The position numbers and the translations under genes were made by a program. A stretch of DNA of 64,000 bases from Bradysia coprophila (Eukaryota > Arthropoda > Insecta > Diptera > Sciaridae): NCBI RefSeq assembly GCF_014529535.1, contig NW_023503340.1:496001-560000 (forward strand). Direction: 5' to 3'. The first letter of the stretch is position 1; the number at the start of each line of letters is the position of its first letter. This document shows positions 11,000 through 23,689 of the stretch, in pieces. A model generated the notes under the pieces. It had not been told where the DNA came from. It searched no databases and worked only from the letters and a program-made list of their open reading frames with translations.

Positions 11000-11416
11000 T
11001 TCTACATAAACAGCGTTTTAACACGCCGAGCGATCCGGCCCATTGCTCCGGAGCGAAGCCGAGGGCCGCAATGCGAGCCAGGCGCCGGAACGGTGTTGGT
11101 AACTGAGGAGTTAATTTTTTTCTCTCGCATCGTCTAATAATGAGGAGAGATATGCATGAATTGAAAAAATTTTATTTGGGAAATGTCTTTTTGTGACTGT
11201 TAGTGCAAAGTCTGTGTAACTTTTTTTTTAATTTATTTAAATTTTATATTAAAAAAAAAATTACACAGACAAATTATTAGACGATGCGAGAGAAAAAAAA
11301 ATTAACTCCTAAGTTACCGACACCGTTCCGGCGCCCGGCTCGCATTGCGGCCCTCCGCTTCGCTCCGGGGCAATGGGCCGGATCGCTCGGCGTGTTAAAA
11401 CGCTGTTTATGTAGAA
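11000..11416. repeat. GC-rich long palindrome
   Basis: The outer arms TTCTACATAAACAGCG and CGCTGTTTATGTAGAA enclose GC-rich stem sequence (CACGCCGAGCGATCCGGCCC and its inverse), then CTCTCGCATCGTCTAAT and its inverse, with an A/T-tract loop. About 140-bp arms. Lies inside the right end of the 7195-11806 element. Confidence 0.85.
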
Positions 11417-11624
11417 TGAAAATTGGTATTCATCAAATTGAACTATTCTCCGTTAGGAATCGTAATCACTGCCAGTGAGAATATGCAGACAATCTATCAC
11501 CCTTTTTCGATGATTGTACACTGACGGTAGAGTCCTTATTTATTCTTCGTAAGGAATCATAAGCTCTTCTAGTGAGAATTCTGTGCACGGTGACGCTAGT
11601 CGTTAAGATGCTAAGCAATAAAAT

Positions 11625-11752
11625 CTTGATATATCAAGATACGGTGACATGAATCGTGTCATGTCACCAAATCTTGATATATCACGATTCGTGTCACCAA
11701 ATCTTGATATATCAAGATTCGTGCTTCCAAATCTTGATATATCAAGATATTT
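11625..11752. repeat. TTGATATATCAA palindrome array, right
   Basis: Mirror array of four copies; one is changed to TTGATATATCACGA. A second short palindrome, ATCGTGTCATGTCACC, sits between copies. Confidence 0.8.
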
Positions 11753-11806
11753 ACTAATCTTGTGTTTTTAATCTTGTGCTAAATTCAAGGACATGATTTG
11801 ATCTTA

Positions 11807-13039
11807 GTATTTTCAACAGGTATGCTGTTGTACTTACGAGCTTAAAATAATTGTGTCCTACTACATCCTTAAGGTTATTGACTGAGTAGATGAGTTATCG
11901 CCGTTACCGCAGTATTACCTTCTATTCTGAGTTATCCCCTTAAAAATAATTTTCAATTCTGGACGCAATATAGTCATCCAAATTTATAGAAATTGAATTC
12001 AGTTGCTAATACGCAAGTGTTATTAGTAAACATGTAAAACAACTTATGAGAAATATATTTGGATGAGTGAACTAGCTGGTAAGGTATCATCAAAAGTAAA
12101 CTAAAATCCAGTAATTAAAAACGCCCAAAAGTATGCTTTTCAGCAAAGCATCGATGCCTCTTAGGAACGATCACCCTTTCGCCAATTTGCAGCCTATTCG
12201 TTTTTTGAAGATTTTTGTGAGGAAAAAACTTTTTTTTGAAAAAGTAAAACCATTAAAGTACGCAAAATAGGTTACTTTTAAAGGAGCAATTGGTTTATGG
12301 GTGATAATAACATATCCCACTTGGAGAGATTGCAGATTGTGCTAACCTAAAAAAAATTGGGTTGACTTTAACTGTAAAACTAGTCCTAAAATTGAATTTT
12401 TTTGTCGTTTGTGAGCGTAAGTAAAGCAACTTAGATTCATAACAGCGAGTTTAATGTCTTTATTAGCAAAATATTTCATTTTGAGCAGAGATTAGTACTC
12501 GTAGAATACAGTTAAAATCAACCAAACGTAGGCCTTAACCGCAATCGACCTTTACAATAAACGTACATTAACTGTACCAAGTGATTCTTAGTCTTTCGAT
12601 TTATGTTGAACTTAGGCAGGTTAAATTGAAAAATTAAAGCAAATTATATGCGTCAACATCTCTCGTTTCTTGTATACTCTCTTGAAATATCGACACACCT
12701 AAATTGTTAACACGCTCAGATATAGTCGATTACCGCCTATGATGCATGTAACTATCGAGAAAATTTGGACTATCAGCACTAACGATCGGAATAATTAGGA
12801 GTCAGATGTAGATTTTTGTACTTCATTAATTGCGGGATCAACTTTAGAACATACAAACCGTTTGCAGACGCTCAATTACATGATCACCAATCACCGTGAA
12901 CAGACCGTGGACCTGTTGCAAATTAATTTCGGTAATTTCTTAGCTAAATATATTATTCAGAATGGCATCAAAATTGTTACAATTGTATGTACAATCACAT
13001 TTTCGTAATCTATTTTCCAAACAAAAAATCTGGAATTCA
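11807..13039. other. Intergenic, no gene recognised
   Basis: AT-rich DNA 3' of the acidic membrane protein gene, probably including its 3' UTR near 13000. No domain-bearing frame or RNA gene seen. Confidence 0.4.
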
Positions 13040-16000
13040 TCAACAAGAAAATAAGAGGTTACGCTTGAATTGACGGAATCGTAAATACGAAACTATACCT
13101 AACAATACTATCAGTCCGATTGACAACACTGCTCCAGCAAAATAAATGTATGTGGCTGCTCCCGGCCATACCGACGATGCTTCGGCCACTTTCAATTTCT
13201 CAGCGCTCTCAACCAATTCCATATCGTCTTTATTCTCAATAACTTGATTAGCCGCAAGATGAATCGAGTCGTTCGGATCAATAAAGCTTTGAAAATTATC
13301 CACAGACTTTGTGATGTCAGCCGTTAGTTCCACCGCCTCGACTAATGTTCGTAATGGATCGACGGGCTCATCATTGTCACCAAACGATCGGCTTTCGAAA
13401 TTCGTTGTGCCGGAGGGAACCAAATGTTTACTTTCAACAATTGTGACGTTAATCTTTGTAACGATGGTTCCATTAGTGGCATCGTCGACTCCGGGTTTTT
13501 TAATGATTTGATGCTGTTCCGTGGTTTCTTCATCAGCTTTTACCACTTCGCTGACTACATCTTCACCGTGTGGTTTGGTTGTAGTATGTCCAATGTCTTT
13601 AAAACGCCATTCAATCAATTTGACTATATGAACAGCTTTGTTCACTTCGGCTTTCGCAACTTCTACGGCATTTCTTGCTTGCAACATTTCCCATCTATAG
13701 TTTTTGTCTTCTTCCGGCTGATCTTCGGCTTCTTCGAGTCTATCTTCGGCTTTTTCTAGTCTATCTTTTGCTTCTTCTAGGCTAGCTTTTGCGTCTTGTC
13801 GGCTATCGTCGACTCCATCTAGTCTATCGTCGGTTCCATCTGGTTTATCTTCAGCTCCATCTGATCTATCTTCGGCTCCATCTGGTCTGTCTTCAGCTTC
13901 ATCCCTTTTATCTTCGACTCCGTCTGATGTATCGTCACGTTCGTCCAGTTTATCTTCCAAATCAAACGATGTCTTGACTTCGCCTTGAGAAGGAAATGCG
14001 TCGATAAACGAGCCCGGAGTATCGGCAAAACTTTCTTCTGTCGAAAACTCAGCAGCATTTTTTGATGACAAAATTTGAACGTTTGAAGCAGTCCTAGCTC
14101 GTTCAGCCTCAGCCATTATTGCTGCAACTTGTGCACCGGAAAACGATGCTCCTATATACAAGTTTGGATTAGTTACATATTCTGTTGTGGTATCAAGATG
14201 CACATATATCGGATAATCGTCGAAAGACTGATCGACAAGTTTCTCGAAAGTACCAATCACAGAGCTGCTCTTATCATCCTGTATAGGTTGTAAATTGCTT
14301 TCTACTCCCATTGATAACGAAGACTCAGGAGCAAATGTATTGTCTGTGCCTGCAGATGGCGAGGTTGATTCACCATTCGGTATATGTGGAGTCTCAGGTA
14401 TTTTATCCGGAACATCGGACACGTTTTCCGAAATTGATTCGGTTTGTTCAATGTTGGCACTGTTAGATGGTTGACCATGCTGTGATAATAAATCTGCATC
14501 CAGTAAAGCGCTCTTTTGTAACGTTTCGACTCGCTCAGAATGTGCTTCGTTCAATTTTTCATTTTGTACTTCAATTTTGTTGTCGTTGAGTGGTGCTTCA
14601 TGATGGGCAGTTGTTGTTGGAGTATAGGATTCTAAAAGGAAAGGAAATTGAATTGGATTTTAGTTTCTCTGTGTGAACAATGAAAATGGTGAAAGTTACC
14701 TTCGTACTCGTTTACACCTTCAGTCTGTTCGTTTGCAGCATTTGATGCAGGTCCGTCAGTAGTGCTTGTTGTTTCTTCATCTTTGTTGGTTGTTGTTATT
14801 TCTTCCAATAGTGCTGCTTCGCTGGATGACGTCCTCGTTTCTTTGTCATCTGTTATCTTGGTTGTTGGTGTTGCTTCCTCTGTTGTCGAAGCTATTATCG
14901 GTTCTTCTGTTGTTAAAGTCGTCGTTTTTTGTTCAGTTTCTGTCACTAGTTCATCAGTCAAATTATCGCTCTCAGTGACGGAATCACTTTCCCGGTTATA
15001 ATTCATATGTTCACTTGATTTTTCAATATTTCCAAAGGTTTCAATTTTGTCATCATTTTCGACTAATTTTCTGCTAATTTCCTCGACATTTACGACCTTG
15101 TTAATTGTGTCACCAAATTTTTTATTGTCGGCGAACATTTCGTAATTTACATTGATGGGAACTTCTTCGACTATATATTCACTCAAATCTTTTAGAGGTG
15201 CATACAGAGCCTCTTCTTCAATATTAATGTCCAATGGGACGTGATGCGTTTGTGGAATATCGCGTTCGAAAGCCTTTCTAACATCGGTATCAAGAATATT
15301 TTCGATTGCTTCCATTAGCGATGAATCTTGTGGTTCTTGGAACGGTATCTCGAACGGTTTCGATAGGCTACCGGTACTAGACTCATCCACACTTCTACTT
15401 GGAATAATCTTCATAATTCTTAAAATATCGTTTGAATCGTCACTTGTCAGCTCATCGTTGTAACTCCTGCTCAGCTTTGCACTTTCAACTCCAGCAGGAT
15501 CAAGTCGACGGATATCAATCAGATTTTCTAGATCATAATCGTCAACGCTCTGACCATTCGGTTGATCAGTTGCTCTAGCATCAACCTCCTCTCCCGCTTC
15601 GGTTGCATGTGGTATATTTTCTGCATCGCCAACGGGATCGTCCAAGACAATTGATTTACTGTCATCTGCAACAGAATTTTCCGGTTGTCCTACGATTGAA
15701 GTTGGATTGCTGTTGAAGAACGCGGTGGTGATTTTATTGTGCATTGCTAAAGTTGCGTCTGTCGAAGTTTCCTTTTGAATCATTCCAGGTGTGCCGAACG
15801 AAAGTAAGGTGTGTTGACGCTTACTGGTCTCGTCAGATCCATTTATGTTAAATACATTGTTGGTTGTAACGACAACAACGATTGTCCTGTCGGTTCGATT
15901 CTTTTTCGCATCATTTTTCTCATCCATAATATTTTGAATGGATTCAACAACATCATCGGCCGTTTGTTCGGTTGTTTCCGAATCACGTGCAGTTGTTTCC

Positions 16001-19000
16001 TCCTCTAGTTGGATTTCTGACAATTTTTCATTGTTCGCATTTTTCGCTAGTTCGTCATCGTTCAACCAATTGGAATTTTTAATGTACAAATTCTCGTAAG
16101 TTTCAAATATTTTTTCGATATCTTCCTCGGTTGCTCCTGTTGTTGTGTATATGTCGGAGTTCTCGTCGTTTTCGTTGATGCTGTCGGGTGAATCTAATCT
16201 CTCAGGGATTGTGGCACAGTCTATCGGTGAAGTATCTGAAATGAAACCAATATTATGTTTGTTAATAAACGACACGAACTACAGCCATCAAAGTATTTTA
16301 CTGTGCAACAGATCAAACAATTTTTTGATCAGTTTCAATCGTTAAAAGTTGACTTGGTTCTTTACTACAATTTCATTTTACATAAAGCTTTTAAGCTGAC
16401 TTGTCTATAAGTCTGGGGGTCTATTCTTGGAAATGTAATTTGATTTGCTTGGATTGGTATTCCCTGAGACTGACAGTCAGATAATAAATTTGATTACATT
16501 ACTGTTAGTCTATCAGTGATAGAACTGATATAAATTTCAGTTTTCCTTTGCATATTTTTAGATTTAATGTCCCTTTTGCAGCAGCACTTTACATGCTTAA
16601 GTACCGTAATGTGCACTTTACGCTACTGTTCGCGACAGTGAAAGTGCACTTACCGTTCACAAGCATTTAATAGTTATTTGTGTATTTGTTTTGGACGATT
16701 GTTTTTAGGCGATTTCCCTAGTAGCTCGAACCTTCTGCAAAATAAAGAGTCGATACAAGGAACAACAGCGAGTCGTTAATGGTGTTAATGCTTATAAGGG
16801 TGTTATAAATATTCCCATAACTGATGGTCTGCTGTCACTTTGTCACAAACTATCAGGTTTATTTAGTTCTTCAAAAATTCTAAGCTGAAAAGTGGTAGAA
16901 AAAAAAGCAGCAGGACGAAAGAGCTGATCGTAAACATAAGGACAAAAAAGCGAAGGAAGCCCAGATAAGGGAAATCGATAGATCGATTGGTCTGGAATTG
17001 GCAACGTTAAATGTGGCGGAAAAGTTGTTGATCGACAGTAACAAATGTTTGAGCAAAGCTGTAAATTCACCGCAGAGTAAAATAGACCAGGCAGGAGCGG
17101 TTCATTTTTGAAACGTCAAATAAGGGACCTAATACACTGTATAAAAATGAACTCAAATGAACACTGACATAAATTAAAAAGTTTTACTCGCATAAAAATA
17201 AGACTACTAGATTATTCAGGTCCCTAGTCAAATCAAGCACTACTGCCTGGTTTACTTTACTCTGTCGTCTGTAAATTCCAACGGAACGGTGGAAATAAGT
17301 GAATTGATTAAGGCACATGCAGTTCTAACAGCTGCAATCCAGCGAACAAAGACGAAAATCGAAGAATTGAAACAGCAGAAACCGTAAATAGAAAAATTGT
17401 TATTTATGAAGTCGAGGTACAAAGGTACAAAGTACTTAAAGGGTTGATATTTAAAATAGGCTGTTTGTTGTATCGTGACCATATAAAGTACTTTGCATTC
17501 AGTCAAATACAATATTTTATGCCACAGAGGCATCTAAAGTTTGCAGTGGCATAAATAACTATTTTTAACCTTAGTTGGAATGTCTGTTATTTTCATTAAT
17601 AAACCTCAAATCAACGTCCTCCATGTCCTGCGGTAGGACAAGAAAATTTTAGTGGGACCGCTGTTATATTACACACTTGTCAAGAAGAAGTCGAGGATTG
17701 TAGTGACAAGTGTGTACTCTATTTTATTACATAAACGAAAACGAGACAACAACATAGACCTGAAGTGTAATTTTTGAATTATTCCTCTAGTTAAGTAATT
17801 TTGACATCGCGCGTATGTGATAAATGATGGAAATGGTACTTCTTGTGTGAAATTTGCCGATCGGTAAACACTCAAGAATTACCATTTTCATCATTTACCC
17901 CATTGCCAAGTAAGATATTTATTTCAAAAACTTGAGGTAAAGTTTTGGCTCCTTCAAAAACTTGAGGTAAAGTTTTGGCTCCATGCATTAAAATTAACTT
18001 TACCTCCCGCTTTTGAATAAAATATCTTCCGTGATTGCGTTTAAGTTATTGTTTTGGCTTGTGTGATTACTACATTTGCATTCGGCTTGTTTCGCAAAAA
18101 CAACAAACTTACAAACAAGGACGTAATATACTACGAAATTCCAAAAGAGTAGTGAAAATGAAAAGCTATATGACTAGCAATACCAAAAATTCACTTCAGA
18201 CATTATGTCAGTTCGTACGGCTATTTTTGATAGATTTGGCATACATCCGTGATGAAATAAATTTCGGCGATGTCTGAAATAATTACACCACCTAAACCAG
18301 ATACAAATGGTCTGAATCAATCTGTATTTCGCAAAAGTTTTTTTTTTAATGGTTTCAGTAAGTTAGGGTTACCACTCTTAACCGGCAGGTAGTGCGACAT
18401 TTGGAAACAATATTTACTGCAATATCCCATTTTGATTTATCGTAATTAAGTGTATTTCCGGTCTTTGGTCTTTTTTCTCGTGATTTTAAATAACTTATCT
18501 GTGTGACTTGAAGTCATTAAATTTCCGCATCTGAGCACATATTTTGAGTTTCCGGTTTGGTTTATTACAGGAGATTTCTTTGATAGTCTATTCGAAATTA
18601 ATCCATTTTTAAATCTCAATTTTTTTTAAACTTCCGAATATCAAAAATCGACCGTCAGACACATTGCCCATGTGTAGCAAGGAAGATTTATTGTCGTTGA
18701 AAAAAAGTGTGAAAATTCCAGATAATTCTGAGAAAATTGCGAAAATTCCAAACTTCAGAATGTTTTGGAACTTTTTCAATTAAAATTCCCAAAAATATGC
18801 CGTGGATCACTTAAAATAAAATTAAGATTTTCATTCAGTCTCGACTCATTTCACCTAAAACAAACGTTAGAATACAGAAAATAGATCCGAAGAGAATTTC
18901 CACAATTTTTTAGAGTAATTTCGTAGATGAGAACGAACTTCACACTAATTAATCATTCGAAGTCTGTGGCTCAAATTGCAAGTGAGATTGTGGAAACAAA

Positions 19001-19319
19001 CGATATTTTCCTCATAACAAGAGATTTAGAATTCGGCACTTCCACATAAACTATTCAGACCAAACTTAGTAGATTTCATATGTCGACAGTGCAATCGGCT
19101 GAATCAAACTTATTTTCAAAAATTAAAATAAAAATTTTGTAAAAGAAAACCAAAACTGAGAAAATCATCACTGTCCAATTTTAACTAAATTTTCATTACC
19201 AATTGATTATTGATTAATCCAATTATACTCAGAATTAACATCAACACGTGATGGCATTCGAACTTACCGAAATTTAAGTACACCAAAAATAAAATCACAA
19301 AACACTTGGTTAAAGCCAT
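13040..19319 (-). CDS. Acidic single-pass type I membrane protein, unknown function
   Basis: Three exons (19319-19268, 16235-14700, 14631-13040) join in phase to 1042 residues. Exon 1 encodes a signal peptide (MALTKCFVILFLVYLNF). The long ectodomain is rich in Asp, Glu, Ser and Thr, with Thr-rich stretches before the exon 2/3 junction that suggest O-glycosylation. Around 13770-13960 a tandem heptad of EDRxDGA type (GAEDRSDGAEDKPDG) grades into a charged helical part (AEDRLEEAEDQ). A transmembrane segment (YIYFAGAVLSIGLIVLLGIV) lies about 20 residues before the C-terminus, followed by a short basic tail. I recognise no family. The 3-kb first intron holds an unrelated ORF relic and a MITE. Low-complexity composition makes homology calls unreliable; the gene model itself is good. 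Confidence 0.85.
16899..17387 (+). pseudogene. Lys-rich coiled-coil ORF relic split by a MITE
   Basis: Removing 17069-17268 and one copy of the 10-bp duplication leaves an open frame of 92 codons. It starts after a stop at 16896 and ends at TAA 17385-17387. The left part reads through ADRKHKDKKAKEAQ and ATLNVAEKLLIDSNK; the right part reads through GTVEISELIKAHAVLTAAIQ to a Lys/Glu-rich end. The join is in phase. The insertion brings stop codons, so the frame is broken now. It looks like the C-terminal part of a protein with helical, charged segments; the family is unknown. It lies antisense in the first intron of the acidic membrane protein gene, so it may be an old transposon or retrocopy fragment. 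Confidence 0.6.
17069..17268. mobile_element. 200-bp MULE-like MITE, copy 1
   Basis: The inverted ends are based on CAGAGTAAARTNRACCAGGC (right end TGCCTGGTTTACTTTACTCTG). It is flanked by CTGTAAATTC at 17059-17068 and 17269-17278, a perfect 10-bp duplication. Same length and sequence family as 44343-44542. A 9-10 bp duplication suggests Mutator-like (MULE) integration. Confidence 0.85.
17923..17982. repeat. Two tandem 30-bp units
   Basis: Two identical 30-bp copies around ACTTGAGGTAAAGTTTTGGC. An inverted repeat (atggaaatggta and taccattttcat) lies just to the left, about 17828-17895. Rest of the intron from 17388 to 19267: nothing recognised. Confidence 0.85.
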
Positions 19320-19835
19320 CGTGTCGTAAACAAATCACATTCACAAAAAAAAAATGTTTTTCTTCTTCCTACAACTGCCAGTTAGATTAAATATTCATTT
19401 TCTTTTCCCAGTCTTGTTTCAACGTCTTCACTACTTGAGTATCATCAATCAACTGAAAAATATTTGACTGTCACATACTGCACATTCGAGCATATTTTAA
19501 TATTATATATATTTGAATACCACACCGCCGACGACCGACAACATTTTTCTGCTTCTTAATATGTTAGGGGCTGAAGATAATTTAACTTATTTACTGTTTT
19601 TACTATGGAATAGTTATGAGTATGATGAATGTTCTCAATTTTTTTTGTCCATTTTGGGTTTTTGATATTTTTCTGACTTCTTATTTGTTTCCTTCTTTTA
19701 TGTGTATATAGATAGGGCCACATCATGTTTGATCCTTTCGTATTGATAAATTTACCTTGAGATTTTTTTTTTATTTTAATTTTGATTTTTCTTTTTAACA
19801 CAAATGAGATGGACTTCTTGGGCTCGTCTGATCGA

Positions 19836-19873
<38 letters not shown>

Positions 19874-21362
19874 TGGAAAAAATTGTATTCGGCCTGTTTA
19901 ACAACCACTTATCACTCCATGAACGACTATAACATTAGTCTAATATCATCCGAATGAAATTTAAAATATGGTAAAGTTGACAAGAGAGTAAGAGTATGTT
20001 AAATTTAGACAAAGTTAATAATAGCACGTGATCTAATTTCTACTTTCAAGTCTTTTTTTTTTCTTCTCACATCCAGTAACTAACAGCATGCAATTAAAAG
20101 GTTGAAGAATGATGGCAAGAAAATAGAAAGAAAAAGTGTCGGAAATGCACAAATAAACTTTTTCACGATTCTATTTTACATGATTTCTTCATCGAAATTA
20201 GAAATTAAAAAACAGACAAACAATTGGGATTCATAAAAGTCGTCCTAATGGCTGGGCGGAAAAGTTCGACAAAGTGTGACAACTATAAAATCACAGAGTC
20301 CTATGGGGAGAAAAAAACTTACGAAACTACTGGACATCATTTATGAACGACCCATCAAAAATCAAAATCGATTTTTCGCTTTTATTCAAAAATCTATTGA
20401 CCACCACCATATCCGCTCTAATTAAGAACAGTCTGAGCGATACAATAAAATTTGTACCTGTTGCCAATGCTTCATAAACTCATTTAATTTCCATTATATC
20501 TTTTGAAACGCATACTTTAAAGTGTACCTCAAATAATTTATGAATGGCTATTGCTACGAATACATTTAAATGGGACCACAAACAAACATTTTTCAATATT
20601 TCCGTTAGTCGAAAATGTTCAGGGAATATTAAGATATGCACTGCGGTCAGTATCTACCATAATATTCAGCATTTCTCCAAGAAAAATTAGAATGGCGCCA
20701 TTGTACAGGTAGACAGCAAGTAAATTAGCGAAAACCCATTATGGGTCATAAATTACAAGGGAAACTTCACTTAGATTTTATGTTTTCATTTCAATTTGCC
20801 TGTTGACTGGGTCAGTAAAAAAACAGAATGGGAAGGAAAAAATTGACTCTGACCATTGGTTTGAATTTGAGAAAGTAAATACACCAAAACCGCATAAAGT
20901 CTCGGGAGAGTAACCTAAAATTTTCTGTTAGCAACAACGACGAACAGAGCATATTTTTAGGAATTTATTTTCAAATTTTTTAGTATTAAATTCCTTAAAA
21001 TAGGCCTTGATTGACGAACTCTGGCCTAGTGTATTTTTCTAAAGCAAAATCTATGTCTTACTCAACAGTCAAAGACAGATACGACAAAAACTCAAGATTT
21101 ATTTTCTCGTTCTCTTCCCGTAACTGATAAACAATTCAGAATTCAGTTTGTGGCCTCAGATTTCCTCAGATTCACTATCTTCTCATCCATGGCAATAAAA
21201 TTGAATTCTGCAGAGAACATCAATCTATCGTTACTGTGATACTTCTTGTTATGAGTACCTATATCAACCTAGAGCACCAATAACTATAACATAACAAAAA
21301 CAAAATATTTATATAATGTGCGACTGTCTTATATCTCGTTGGAATTTAAATTTGCATTTTTA
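19320..21362. other. Intergenic with GA microsatellite
   Basis: 5' flank of the acidic membrane protein gene. A (GA)n run of about 16 units is at 19840-19871. Near 20941-21013 a sequence ending CCTTAAAATAGGCC resembles a decayed end of the hAT-like family at 3643-3896. No gene recognised. Confidence 0.5.
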
Positions 21363-22494
21363 GACCCGTACGAAGTACTGAGGCAATATGCGTTTACGCA
21401 TACGTCCGTAACACGTCGAATTGGACTCCCTGAGTAAGAGAAAACCTATTGTGGTTGTCTAGAGATGCCAAATCAGTGAAAAAAAATGTCCGTCTGTCCG
21501 TCGCGTCCGTCCGTCCGTCCGTCCGTCTGTCCGTCTGCACGATAACTTGAGTAAAACGCATCCGATTTTGAAAATTCTTTTTTTTCCCGTTTGGTAATGT
21601 CAAAAGACAGGCTAAGTTCGAAGATGAGTGATTTTGGATCGACCCTTCCCGAGCTGTGGCCCAATAAGTGCTTTACGGTTTTTCGAAGATATCTCCGGAC
21701 ATTCAAACGTTACACTTGTAACTGATACGTCAACTAAAAGGTATTTACAATACCGATCAACAAAAAAAAAGTTTTTGGAAATCGGATGACCGACTCGTGA
21801 GTTAGACCCCTTGGTGTGAAACAGGTACAGGGCGGCAAGCAGTTTTTGCTTGTAGGTCGGCCACATTTCAACATATTTCGTCTGTTTTAGCTTTATTACA
21901 TAGGTATTGACCGTACCAATCAGGGAAAAAAAGTTTTTGAAATTATGTTCTCCGGAGCGTGAGCTAGGTCTCTTGGAGTGAGCTCTTATCTGGCTACTCG
22001 GCCGTACAGTGAACGTGGAGTATTTTGTCAATATCTCGAGTAAATTTTGACCGAATTTCATGATTTTTTGTTTGTTTGAAAGGTATTAACGAATGTAAAG
22101 CGTCGGTAAAATTTCCGGTCTCCTAACAAAATGGCTGCCGGTGGCCATATTGGATTTTAATAAAAGTGATATATATTGGGAAAAACGGTACTTAGAGTGT
22201 TTCTGTTAACATGGAAATAATTTGTTATGTGTGTTGGGTGTTTCAGGCATTCCATATATGGACATCTATATTCACCTATATTGAGCTATATACAGGCATA
22301 TAGAGCTATATAATAGCATATTCATCTGTGAAATGTTTATTTATAGGAAAATATAGGTAAATATAGCGGTATATAGCTGTTTAAATAGGAATTTATGAAA
22401 GTTGACTTCGTACGGGGCTGTCTATATTGCCTCCGGCAATTTATTTGTATATGCTAACAAGGCAAAGGCAACGAATAGGTGTTTCGTACGGGTC
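21363..22494. repeat. CCCGTACGAA interspersed repeat, copy A
   Basis: About 1.13 kb, bounded by GACCCGTACGAA and its inverse TTCGTACGGGTC. Inside are a (CCGT)n tract at 21489-21536, conserved middle sequence, and TATA-rich short palindromes near 22250-22380. A mini-hairpin ATTGCCTCCGGCAAT at 22428-22442 follows TTCGTACGGGGC. Nearly identical to copy C at 59996-61192, including flank sequence GGCGTTAGCTATGTTT, so the true right end lies slightly further. A minus-strand frame of 149 codons (21612-22061) is not conserved in length between copies and is probably non-coding. Confidence 0.85.
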
Positions 22495-23689
22495 GGCGTT
22501 AGCTATGTTTTTGTCTCAGTTAAAGTCCGGTAATAAGATTATTATTATCTGATGTCTCTCTGCGGTGCAGTAATGTTGTATCATTGATTCTAAAACATTT
22601 TAAATTTCTATGTCCTGGTAGATGGTAATAAATTTAAAATTAATTTTTCTCTTTGAAATAAAATTCTGATTGGTGACTAAATTACGGATTAGGAAAGCTT
22701 AACGATTTAAAGCATTTCTCTGAGACTGTGACAAATGTATTTTCGTTTCTGTCTCCACTGACTGACGGAAACTACGATACCCCTGCTAACCGTTCAGTGA
22801 ACACAATCACAGCAGATTATAATGACCTTTTTCTAATAATTTTTAAACCCAAAACATTTAAATTTTCATTTTTTTTCTTTTTTATTATTTATTTATTTAA
22901 GAGGAAGTACCCCTCACCATAAAATTCGAATACAAATCCATTTGATAAGGAAATACTTAGCATTGCTCTGAAATGGTTCTTCATATATTTTTAGTATTTT
23001 ATATACCATGGTCTTGTCATGGTAAATGTTTCAAGTTTGGAGAGATTACAATTATTGCTCTTTAATATTTGAATCAGTTAGCGCGACATATTGCCACTGT
23101 TTAAAGTTTTGTTCAATTAGAGTTAGCTGGTATGGCATATAATCATAACATTTTTAAAGAGTCATTAATGATAATGTAACCATAACACATGCGAGTTTAG
23201 ACTTGCTTTGCATCACCATCCATCAAGATAAGTCCTTTCATATAAACGAAAATAAATAAAACAAAATTAACGGAACAAGAGAACGAAGAAAAATATTTTA
23301 TTTTGGGTAAATAACCTTTCGTCTATTTTCGATGGTAAAAATTCTTTCTTTTATATGGTTTCGGATTAAGGTTAAGGATTAGCTGAGGTAATATTATTTA
23401 TGATGTTTATTATTGCCTCATTCAGACTTTATTTTGTTATGAACGAGACAATCAAGACTTGAACCAATTTCGTTTTTTTAGGTAATTTTCGAGACTAGCC
23501 CCATATGACCCATAACCTAGCTCTCCCATAACCCTAGTAAATCCTTCATCTAGTAGTACCCGAAGTACCCAGCCTATCTCGGCAACGACTGGATCGATAT
23601 TGCTCAAATTCATTTGAATACCTTTCAAATAAAACAAAAATCAGCAAAATCGGCCACAATTTACTCGACATCGACATATAGAGAAAGAC
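22495..23689. other. Intergenic, no gene recognised
   Basis: AT-rich DNA with poly-T tracts (22860-22900). No domain-bearing frame or structural RNA noticed. Confidence 0.4.

Larger units (their letters stand above)
7195..11806. mobile_element. Large foldback element with about 330-bp inverted ends
   Basis: The left end (about 7195-7530) and right end (about 11462-11806) are inverted copies. Both have ATGTCCTTGAATTTAGCACA near the tip, then a cluster of TTGATATATCAA palindromes, then sequence running to the matching AGGGTGATAGATT and AATCTATCACCCT stretches. The exact tips and any target duplication are unclear. No transposase frame is visible, so it looks non-autonomous. It hosts the insertion at 8279-10490 and the palindrome at 11000-11416. 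Confidence 0.75.

Noticed and set aside
13311-14058. Several ORFs antisense or out of frame in the acidic membrane protein gene
   Set aside because: Low-complexity repeats keep other frames open; the signal peptide, membrane span and splice phases support only the minus-strand model.
17923-17982. Possible CRISPR-like direct repeats
   Set aside because: Only two abutting units without spacers, in eukaryotic DNA.
21612-22061. 149-residue minus-strand ORF in copy A of the CCCGTACGAA repeat
   Set aside because: The same region in copy C is broken into shorter frames and no domain is visible, so it is probably chance.
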